A model generated the notes under the pieces. It was given only the letters and a program-made list of their open reading frames with translations, had not been told where the DNA came from and ran no database searches. Shown piece by piece: positions 54,960 to 61,327 of a stretch of 64,000 bases of DNA. The stretch is from Brevundimonas abyssalis TAR-001 (lineage in GTDB: Bacteria > Pseudomonadota > Alphaproteobacteria > Caulobacterales > Caulobacteraceae), in assembly GCF_000466985.1 (NCBI RefSeq), contig NZ_BATC01000007.1:1-64000 (forward strand), in the 5' to 3' direction. Each line of letters begins with the position of its first letter. Position 1 is the stretch's first letter. Made by a program: the position numbers and the translations under genes.

Positions 54960-55736
54960 TTACGGCTGAACGGCCGGTTGTTCGGGAGCGCCCTGGGCCT
55001 GACCTTGGGCCTGGGCCTGCGCTTGAACCTGACCGACATCGGGCTGGGGCATTTCCGCCTGGGCCCGGACGATTTCCGCCAGGGAGGCGGCGACGCCCGA
55101 ATCGATGGCGTCCTGGACCAGCTGGGCGCGCTGACGCACCACGTCCGGCACATCCTGGCCGAGCGCCAGAAGGGCGAACACCGGGCGCGCCTCGGCGACC
55201 TGACCGTGCTGGATGCGGGCCAGCCCCTGGGCCTCACGGGCATAGGCGCTGAACGGACGATTCTCTTCGGCGATGGGGGCCAGACGCTCCTCGATCTCTT
55301 CCAGGGGCGCGCTGTCCATCAGCAGGTAGACGGCCTTGAGGCGCGCCAGGTCCGAGATCAGCGGCTGGCCAGAGGCGCCGGCGGCTTCATCGAACAGGGC
55401 CACGGCCTCGTCGGTCTCGCCGTTGCCGAGCGCGATGCCCGCCCGCTGCTGCAGGGCCAGGGCCTTGTAGCCGCCCGATCCCGTATCGACCGCCTCGATG
55501 AAGGCGGCGTCGGCGGCGGCGGCGTCGCCCTCGCTCAGGGCCTGCATGCCGCGGTCATAATGCGTGGCCGCGGTTTCCGCGCGGCCGGTCTGCCAGGACT
55601 GCCAGCCCCACCAGGCCAGGGCGGCGACCAGCGCCAGCACCAGAGCCCCGGCCACCCACGGACCCCAGGTCCGGACCAGGCGGCGGTATCGTTCGGAGCG
55701 GAGCTCCTCCTCGACCTCTTCGAAGACATCGACCAC
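54960..55736 (-). CDS. YfgM-like TPR membrane protein
   Basis: 258 aa from GTG 55736 (VVDVFEEVEEELRSERYRR). One N-terminal helix (ALVLALVAALAWWGW, about 33-48) anchors a periplasmic TPR-like domain: RGMQALSEGDAAAADAAFIE, YKALALQQRAGIALGNGETD and LARLKAVYLLMDSAP. C-terminal Gln/Ala tail. YfgM homologues cooperate with SecYEG and periplasmic chaperones; gene order with bamB and der supports the assignment. Confidence 0.87.
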   Translation of the reverse strand: MVDVFEEVEEELRSERYRRLVRTWGPWVAGALVLALVAALAWWGWQSWQTGRAETAATHYDRGMQALSEGDAAAADAAFIEAVDTGSGGYKALALQQRAGIALGNGETDEAVALFDEAAGASGQPLISDLARLKAVYLLMDSAPLEEIEERLAPIAEENRPFSAYAREAQGLARIQHGQVAEARPVFALLALGQDVPDVVRQRAQLVQDAIDSGVAASLAEIVRAQAEMPQPDVGQVQAQAQAQGQAQGAPEQPAVQP

Positions 55737-55855
55737 TTAAAGACAGGCTCCCCGGGACACGCTGGCTGTGCGGTCCGCGTGAAAGCGCGGCCGCTGACAA
55801 TTTCGGCGCGACCCTAAAGGCTTGGCGCGCCGCCCGCAACGCGGACGAACCGGGT

Positions 55856-56686
55856 TCAGACCGGCTTTTTGGAGAAGTAGGTCTCGACTTGGGCGGGAAA
55901 ACGGCGCGCCCTGACATCTTCGGCGTAGCTTTTCGCCGCGCGGGTGATTTCACCGCGCAGATCGGCGTAGCGGCGCACGAACTTCGGCGACCAGTCGAAC
56001 ATGCCCAGCATGTCGTTGACCACCAGGATCTGGCCGTCGCAGGCGGCGGAGGCGCCGATGCCGATGGTGGGCTTGTCGATGGCCAGGGTGATCTCGGCGG
56101 CAAGCCCCTCGGCCACGCCTTCAATGACCACGGCGAAGGCCCCGGCGTCGGCGGTGGCCTCGGCCTCGCTCATGACCCGGAGGCGCTCGTCCTCGGTCTT
56201 GCCCTTGGCCTTGAAGCCGCCCTCGTTCAGCACGGCCTGCGGCCGCAGGCCCACGTGGCCCATGACCGGAATGCCCCGCTGGACCAGATATTCGATGGTC
56301 TGGGGCACGGTGGGGCCGCTTTCCAGCTTCACCCCCTGGGCGCCCGTCTCCTTCATCACGCGGGCGCAGTTCTGATAGGCGAGCTCCTTGCCGCCCTCAT
56401 AGCTGCCGAAGGGCATGTCGATGACCACCATGGCCTGACGAGCGCCCCGCATCACCGCCTGGCCGTGCAGGATCATCATGTCCAGCGTCACGCCGACCGT
56501 ATTGGGCAGGCCGTGCACCACCATGCCCACGCTGTCGCCCACCAGCAGCAGGTCGCAGTGAGAATCCAGCAGCTCGGCCGTCGGCGCGTCATAGGCGGTC
56601 AGGCAGACGATCGGCTCCCCGCCCTTGCGCGCAAGGATGTCGGGGGCGTGCAGCCGCTTGACCGGCTCCTGCTTTTGAGAAGACAT
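55856..56686 (-). CDS. panB: 3-methyl-2-oxobutanoate hydroxymethyltransferase
   Basis: 276 aa. First step of pantoate synthesis: methylene-THF plus ketoisovalerate. Seen: [67 protein letters not shown] and the Glu-containing [37 protein letters not shown]. Its ATG overlaps the stop of the upstream sigma-partner gene by one base (TGATG at 56684-56688), an unexpected coupling of a vitamin gene to a sigma module. Confidence 0.96.
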   Translation of the reverse strand: MSSQKQEPVKRLHAPDILARKGGEPIVCLTAYDAPTAELLDSHCDLLLVGDSVGMVVHGLPNTVGVTLDMMILHGQAVMRGARQAMVVIDMPFGSYEGGKELAYQNCARVMKETGAQGVKLESGPTVPQTIEYLVQRGIPVMGHVGLRPQAVLNEGGFKAKGKTEDERLRVMSEAEATADAGAFAVVIEGVAEGLAAEITLAIDKPTIGIGASAACDGQILVVNDMLGMFDWSPKFVRRYADLRGEITRAAKSYAEDVRARRFPAQVETYFSKKPV

Positions 56687-57140
56687 CAGACCTCGTTCGC
56701 CAGCTTCATGCCCGCCATGACCGCCGCCGCGATCAGCAGCGCCGCCATGGCCCAGAACATCTGCATACCCCCTAGGGCGGCGAAATCGAAATTGACACCC
56801 AGATCATTCAGCCCGCTCTGGGCTGCCTGGGCCTGGGCGGTCAGGGCGCCGACGCCGGCGCCATCAATCCGGGGTTTTCGGGCAGCGAGGCGGCGGCGGC
56901 CGAAAACCCCGTGGTCGTCGGCTCGCTGCCGGCGTTGAAGCTCAGATTGGACCCGAGCGTCTCCCGCACGGCCACCACCCCGCCGATCAGACCCGCCGCG
57001 CCGATGACCACCGTGCGCATGCGCGACCCGGACGCCAGGCGCTTCTCCACGCCCCGCGCGAAGTCGGCGGAGTCGGACATCGGCGGCGTCTCGCGGAACA
57101 GCCGCTCGATGAAAGGGTCGAATTCGTCAGGCGCGGACAT
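56686..57140 (-). CDS. Sigma-module membrane protein, possible anti-sigma-like partner; frameshifted near 56860
   Basis: ATG 57140 lies 14 bases inside the sigma gene end. N-terminal cytoplasmic part [40 protein letters not shown], first helix [15 protein letters not shown]. After about 56860 the frame slips; adding one base gives [20 protein letters not shown] and a second helix [18 protein letters not shown], ending KLANEV. The layout (short acidic cytosolic part, then membrane helices) and operon position suggest an anti-sigma role, but no zinc-anti-sigma motif is present. Confidence 0.65.
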
Positions 57141-57687
57141 CAGCCGCCCTCCCGAGGTTGTCCGGTTCCGGCGAAAGCCGGGCGCGGAGTTTATCCAGAC
57201 CACGTTTGACATGTGATTTCACGGTCCCAAGTGGCGTATTCAAGGCGGCGGCGATCTCGGGGTGCGAGAGACCGGCGCCGTGACACAGTGAGACACACAG
57301 TCTCTCGATGTCGGTGAGGCCTTTCAGCGCCTCGTCCAGGTCCATGCGACTGGCCTGATCGGCGTGGATCGGCTCTTCCGCAGGCGCTTCGGTTTCAGAG
57401 ACATAGCGCGCCTCCTTCGCCTTGCGCTTGAGATAGAGCCGCGCCGCGATCCGCTTGACCCAGGCTCCGAAGGCGCCCTCGCCCCGGAACTCGGCGCATT
57501 TCTCGAACGCCTGGATGAAGGCGTCCTGCGCGACGTCGTCGGCGGTGGCCGGATCGGCGCCCATGCGGCGCAGCAGCGCCCGGACCGCCGAGCCGTGCCT
57601 GCGCACCAGCTCGCCGAACTCCCGACGTCCGCCGGCCGCCGCCAGTGCGGCCAGCTCCACGTCGTGAAGGTCGATTGGATTGGACAT
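57127..57687 (-). CDS. ECF RNA polymerase sigma factor (module 1)
   Basis: 186 aa. Region 2: GRREFGELVRRHGSAVRALL, TADDVAQDAFIQAFEKC (core-binding) and GAFGAWVKRIAARLYLKRK. Region 4: LTDIERLCVSLCHGAGLSHP and the helix-turn-helix NTPLGTVKSHVKRGLDKLRA. ECF sigma factors direct RNA polymerase to stress-specific promoters. Same gene order as module 2 (59579): DUF6249-like gene, sigma, membrane partner. Confidence 0.93.
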   Translation of the reverse strand: MSNPIDLHDVELAALAAAGGRREFGELVRRHGSAVRALLRRMGADPATADDVAQDAFIQAFEKCAEFRGEGAFGAWVKRIAARLYLKRKAKEARYVSETEAPAEEPIHADQASRMDLDEALKGLTDIERLCVSLCHGAGLSHPEIAAALNTPLGTVKSHVKRGLDKLRARLSPEPDNLGRAADVRA

Positions 57688-57714
57688 GGCGTTCCCCTGT
57701 CTTCAGACGCCGGT

Positions 57715-58104
57715 TCAGCCCTTGTTCTTGTTGAAGAAGCTCAGGATGATGAACGCCAGGCCGATGAAGCCGGGGATCGCGCAGAGCCCGCCCATGACAT
57801 AGAAGATCTCGCTGTCGCCGTCGGCGTAGCTGAGGCCCCAGCCAGCGGCCGCGATGCCGACGGCCACCGCCAGCCAGATCACCCCCACCCGCAGGTCGCG
57901 CGCCGCCGACGGCACGGTCTTGGCCGCGTCCTGGCTGAGGGCGTCGATGACCTCGGGCGGCAGCGCCTGTCCCTTTTCGATGGCGGTCCGCAGCGTCTGT
58001 TGCATTTCACGCCGGTCGCGGCTCTTCAGCCAGGCGGGGATGGCGATGATGGCGACGACCATGAGGAAAGGCGCCAGGGGGATGAGTATCTCGAAACCTT
58101 GCAT
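57715..58104 (-). CDS. DUF6249-like membrane protein (module 1)
   Basis: 129 aa. Three helices: IPLAPFLMVVAIIAIPAWL, VIWLAVAVGIAAAGWGLSY and LCAIPGFIGLAFIILSFF. Between the first two lies MQQTLRTAIEKGQALPPEVI followed by DAL, matching DIVRRYADSGKEVPPELMKV in the module 2 protein (60140). This loop (helix, Gly, PPE) is the family mark. Precedes the sigma gene by 27 bp. Confidence 0.78.
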   Translation of the reverse strand: MQGFEILIPLAPFLMVVAIIAIPAWLKSRDRREMQQTLRTAIEKGQALPPEVIDALSQDAAKTVPSAARDLRVGVIWLAVAVGIAAAGWGLSYADGDSEIFYVMGGLCAIPGFIGLAFIILSFFNKNKG

Positions 58105-58468
58105 GGCTTGGTCCTTCTTGAAGCGGGAGCGACCTCTCGCCGCGCCCTTCTGATCACAGGAGGCGGCAGCCGAAGCGAACGGATGCGCGAACCGACGTGA
58201 AATCTTCGTAAGGTGACGGGGTCATCAGGCGTCCCTCCCCGGAACCTTGACCGTCGTTCATATCCCGATCCGGCCGTGTTGAGGATTTTTTCGCGCCCGC
58301 CTTTCCACACGGGTTAGTCTCAACGTCACCCCCAACCGAGGCGGCGGCGCGATTTCAGACAATTCAGACTATTCAGACCCTGTTTTTTCGCCCCGGAGTC
58401 TGAAAACAGGCTCATCCGGATCGCACGCCGCCCCGCCACGCTCGTCCCTGCCTGCTTTCGGATCGATC
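58105..58468. promoter_or_regulatory. Divergent regulatory region with triple TTCAGAC repeat
   Basis: 364 bases separate the module 1 genes from the EEP gene. TTCAGAC occurs at 58354, 58363 and 58372 with exact 9-bp spacing. It is followed by the inverted pairs CCTGTTTT (58379-58386)/AAAACAGG (58403-58410) and GTCTGA (58398-58403), the complement of the repeat core. These could be repressor/activator sites for the EEP gene. No -35/-10 pair was fixed. Rest of the region shows nothing coding. Confidence 0.5.
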
Positions 58469-59284
58469 ATGCCCAACCGTCGCCGCCTCCTGGTCCTCGC
58501 CGCCGCCCTGCCCCTCGCCGCCTGCGTCTCGGTCCCTGCCGCCGACAGCACCGCCGAATTGACGGTGGTCACCTTCAACATCTGGCACGACATGGGCGAC
58601 TGGCCGGAGCGGCGGCCCCTTGTCATCGCGGCCCTGCGCGACGTGGACGCCGACGTCATCGCGCTGCAGGAGGTCCTGCAGGACGCCGATCTGCCCAATC
58701 AGGCCGAGGACATCGCCCGGGCTCTTGGCGGCTATTCGGTCCACTTCGTCTCGGTCGATCCGCCGGGACAGGCGCGCCGCTACGGCAACGCCGTCCTCAC
58801 TCGCCTGCCCGTGCTGGAGACCGGTGAACGACGGCTGCGCCCGCTCGAGGACTCGCGCACCCTGGCCACCGTGCGGGTCTCGGTGAACGGCCGGCCGGTC
58901 CGGATCGCGGCCACCCACCTGCACCACACCCCTGAGGGCGGCGCCCTGCGGGACAGCCAGGTCACCGACGTGCTGGCGGCGATCGGGCCGCAGAACGAGG
59001 CCCCCATCATCCTTCTGGGTGACTTCAATGCTCCCGCAGAAGCACCTGAATTCAAAAGCATCCGCGATGGATTTACTGACGCCCTGCAAAGCGCCGACCC
59101 GGCCGCCGCCGCCCGCTCCACCCTGGTCACGGACCACGGCCACCGGTCCAAGCGCATCGACCACATCTTCGTTCAGCGTGGACGGTTCGACATCCTGTCC
59201 GCGCGCCTGGCCGCCGACCAGCCCGTGGCCGGTGTCTGGCCCTCCGACCATGTGGCGGTCGTCGCGCGCCTGCGCGTGCGCTAG
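58469..59284 (+). CDS. Endonuclease/exonuclease/phosphatase-family lipoprotein
   Basis: 271 aa. Lipobox LPLAACVSV (Cys19). EEP motifs in order: LTVVTFNIWHDMGDW, VIALQEVLQDADLP (catalytic Glu), RRYGNAVLTRLPV, VRIAATHLHHTPEGGALRDS, IILLGDFNAPAEAPEF (Asp/Asn) and the C-terminal WPSDHVAVVARLRVR (His). Membrane-anchored on the periplasmic side. Family members are sphingomyelinases, nucleases or inositol phosphatases; substrate not predictable. Its stop overlaps the convergent module 2 gene. Confidence 0.87.
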   Translation: MPNRRRLLVLAAALPLAACVSVPAADSTAELTVVTFNIWHDMGDWPERRPLVIAALRDVDADVIALQEVLQDADLPNQAEDIARALGGYSVHFVSVDPPGQARRYGNAVLTRLPVLETGERRLRPLEDSRTLATVRVSVNGRPVRIAATHLHHTPEGGALRDSQVTDVLAAIGPQNEAPIILLGDFNAPAEAPEFKSIRDGFTDALQSADPAAAARSTLVTDHGHRSKRIDHIFVQRGRFDILSARLAADQPVAGVWPSDHVAVVARLRVR

Positions 59285-59586
59285 CGGGCCAGCCGCCGCG
59301 CGCCCATCAGGCTGACCGCCAGCAGGATCGCCGTCCCGCCGAGTATCGCGGCGGGAAGGACCAGGCTGTCCGCCAGGTCCGCCACGGACGGGCCCAGCAC
59401 CGGCTGGAGCGCCCAGGCCAGCAGCCCGGCCACCCCCGCCCAGGGCGCCGCCGCCCCGACCCGCGCCCAGGCCCGGCGGCGGGCCACGCGCTGCATGACC
59501 TCGGCTGAGAACACGGGGTCGCGGGCAGGCGGCGCCTGGTCCGCGAACAGGGCGGCCAGTTTCTGTTCCGGGGTCAACTCAGCCAT
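59281..59586 (-). CDS. Sigma-module membrane protein (module 2), possible anti-sigma-like partner
   Basis: 101 aa from ATG 59586. Short cytosolic part ELTPEQKLAALFADQAPPAR and PVFSAEVMQRVARRRAWARV, then two helices (PWAGVAGLLAWALQPVLG, LVLPAAILGGTAILLAVSL). Corresponds in position to the gene at 56686. Overlaps the sigma gene by eight bases. No zinc-finger anti-sigma motif; role inferred from operon. Confidence 0.65.
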   Translation of the reverse strand: MAELTPEQKLAALFADQAPPARDPVFSAEVMQRVARRRAWARVGAAAPWAGVAGLLAWALQPVLGPSVADLADSLVLPAAILGGTAILLAVSLMGARRLAR

Positions 59587-60112
59587 CCGATCCTCCGAGC
59601 GCCTGAAGCAGTTTCGCGCGCCCACGCCCCACATGGGACTTCACCGTGCCCAGGGGCAAGCCCAGGGCCGTCGCCGCCTCGCCGTGCGACCAGCCCTCGG
59701 CCAGGCACAGGGCGACGCAGGCGCGTTCGTCCGGGGCCAGGGCGGTCATGGCGGTCTCCATGGCCATGCGATCCTCCGGGGCCACGCCCGGCGGCGGCGC
59801 GCTCGCCTCCAGCCACGCCGCATCTCGCGCCTCGGCCCGGCGCCGGCCCCGCATCCGGTCCCGCGCCTTGCGCCAGGCGATGCCGCACAGCCACGGACGA
59901 ACCCCGGCCGCGTCGTTCAGCGACCGCAGCGACGTCCAGGCGGTGAGGAACACCTCCTGCGCCACATCGTCCGCCTCGGCCCGGTCGCCGTTCAGAACAC
60001 GCCTCAGAAAGCCGCGCACCACGCCCTGATGCCTGGCCACGAGACGCGCGAAGGCGGCGTCCGACCCCGCGCGGGCCGCCGCCACCAACTCGGTGTCGTT
60101 GTCGAACGCCAT
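59579..60112 (-). CDS. ECF RNA polymerase sigma factor (module 2)
   Basis: 177 aa. Region 2: DAAFARLVARHQGVVRGFLR, RAEADDVAQEVFLTAWTSLR and GVRPWLCGIAWRKARDRMRG. Region 4: TALAPDERACVALCLAEGWS, HGEAATALGLPLGTVKSHVG. Related to module 1 factor but not identical (GTVKSHV shared). Order DUF6249-like, sigma, membrane partner is the same. Confidence 0.92.
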   Translation of the reverse strand: MAFDNDTELVAAARAGSDAAFARLVARHQGVVRGFLRRVLNGDRAEADDVAQEVFLTAWTSLRSLNDAAGVRPWLCGIAWRKARDRMRGRRRAEARDAAWLEASAPPPGVAPEDRMAMETAMTALAPDERACVALCLAEGWSHGEAATALGLPLGTVKSHVGRGRAKLLQALGGSDG

Positions 60113-60139
60113 CTCGCCCCCGCGCCGTGACCGCGACCG

Positions 60140-60565
60140 TCAGGAGCCGCCTCGCCGCGTGGTCAGGGCCGAGATCAGGGCCCAGACCGCCACCGCCGCC
60201 ATGGTCAGGGCGACGATCGTGAAAGGGAAACGGACTCCCATGTCGGCGCCGAACACCTGGGGCATGTAGGCCGCGATGCCGAAGCCCGCACCGATCACGC
60301 CGAACAGACCGACCAGTGACCAGTAGTTCGTGGGATTGGCCGAACCATACGAGGCGCTGCCCCACATCTCCGCGTCGGAATCGATGGGCTTGTCCAGCAC
60401 CTTCATCAGTTCGGGCGGCACTTCCTTGCCGCTGTCGGCATAGCGGCGAACGATATCCAGGGTCGCGCGCTGACGCCGGTAGTTGAGCCAGCTGGACCAG
60501 CCCGAATAGGCGAACCAGCCCAGGGGAAACAGCAGCCACCAGTAGCTGCGGAACAGGTCTTCCAT
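60140..60565 (-). CDS. DUF6249-like membrane protein (module 2)
   Basis: 141 aa. Helices WWLLFPLGWFAYSGW, YWSLVGLFGVIGAGFGIAAY and FTIVALTMAAVAVWALISAL. The cytosolic loop YRRQRATLDIVRRYADSGKE then VPPELMKVLDKPID parallels the module 1 protein. First gene of module 2, 28 bp before the sigma gene, the same spacing as in module 1. Confidence 0.75.
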   Translation of the reverse strand: MEDLFRSYWWLLFPLGWFAYSGWSSWLNYRRQRATLDIVRRYADSGKEVPPELMKVLDKPIDSDAEMWGSASYGSANPTNYWSLVGLFGVIGAGFGIAAYMPQVFGADMGVRFPFTIVALTMAAVAVWALISALTTRRGGS

Positions 60566-60671
60566 CTCTCATCCCTCCGATTGCGCGGCGATCATCGCCC
60601 GCTTTCCCCCCGTAGTCGCCGCCGATATGCTGGATGGATGCACGAACCGATGATTATTCCGAGAGGCGCCC

Positions 60672-60869
60672 GTGAACCCCGCTGAACGCCGCCGCCTGAT
60701 GTATCGCGGCTTCGGCCTGTTCGCCGTCATCCTGGGCCTGTCGGGCGCCACCAATGCGTCGGTGATGCTGGTCTCTGGCGCGCCGCTGGTCGATGAGGCG
60801 CAATTGCTGGTCCCTGCCCTGCTCCTGGTGGGTCTGGGCGGATGGCTGTGGTGGAAGTCCCGGGCCTGA
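60672..60869 (+). CDS. Small two-helix membrane protein
   Basis: 65 aa from GTG 60672. MYRGFGLFAVILGLSGATNA and QLLVPALLLVGLGGWLWWK are the two helices; ends in a basic KSRA. No family recognised. Codon bias is like other genes here, supporting that it is real. Ends ten bases before the convergent ArsC-type gene. Confidence 0.5.
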   Translation: MNPAERRRLMYRGFGLFAVILGLSGATNASVMLVSGAPLVDEAQLLVPALLLVGLGGWLWWKSRA

Positions 60870-60878
60870 GCCCGGCGC

Positions 60879-61232
60879 TCAAGCCGTGGCGAACGCCGCT
60901 TCATAGATCTCGGGCTTGAAGCCCACGATGCGGCGGTCGCCCAGGTCCAGCACCGGGCGCTTGATCATGGACGGCTGGGCCAGCATCAGGGCGATGGCCC
61001 GGTCCTGATCCAGATCCGCCCGGTCCGCCTCCGGCAACTTGCGGAAGGTGGTCCCGGCGCGGTTCAGCACCGTCTCCCACCCATGCTCGTCGCACCACCG
61101 TTCCAGCGACGCGCGGTCGATCCCGACCTTCTTGTAGTCGTGGAAGACGTAGTCCACGCCCCGGCCCTCAAGCCAGGTGCGCGCCTTCTTGACCGTGTCG
61201 CAGTTGGGAATGCCGTAGAGGGTCGGGGTCAT
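60879..61232 (-). CDS. ArsC/Spx/YffB-family thioredoxin-fold protein
   Basis: 117 aa. LYGIPNCDTVKKARTWLEGR (single Cys at the redox helix, no CxxC), VDYVFHDYKKVGIDRASLER, AGTTFRKLPEADR and SMIKRPVLDLGDRRIVGFKP (cis-Pro region). YffB-like proteins have this single-Cys form; true arsenate reductases need further Cys or Arg residues not clearly set here, so arsenate reduction is uncertain. Confidence 0.85.
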   Translation of the reverse strand: MTPTLYGIPNCDTVKKARTWLEGRGVDYVFHDYKKVGIDRASLERWCDEHGWETVLNRAGTTFRKLPEADRADLDQDRAIALMLAQPSMIKRPVLDLGDRRIVGFKPEIYEAAFATA

Positions 61233-61269
61233 CTGGGCTCCTGAGGAAAGACTCGCCCCGAACGACTAA

Positions 61270-61298
61270 GGGGTCCGGCCACCGCGTGGCCAGACCCC
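61270..61298 (-). terminator. Stem-loop downstream of the TonB-dependent receptor gene
   Basis: GGGGTC-c-GGCCAC (61270-61282) with GTGGCC-a-GACCCC (61286-61298), loop CGC, one C-A mismatch. It lies 30 bp past the receptor stop. T-rich tail on the reverse strand is short, so strength is uncertain. Confidence 0.6.
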
Positions 61299-61327
61299 CC
61301 GGTCTCAATTCCCGATGATCGCGTGGA

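Noticed and set aside
60879-61232. Arsenate reductase by name
   Set aside because: Only a single redox Cys and no ars genes nearby; the YffB/Spx-like fold is all that can be claimed.
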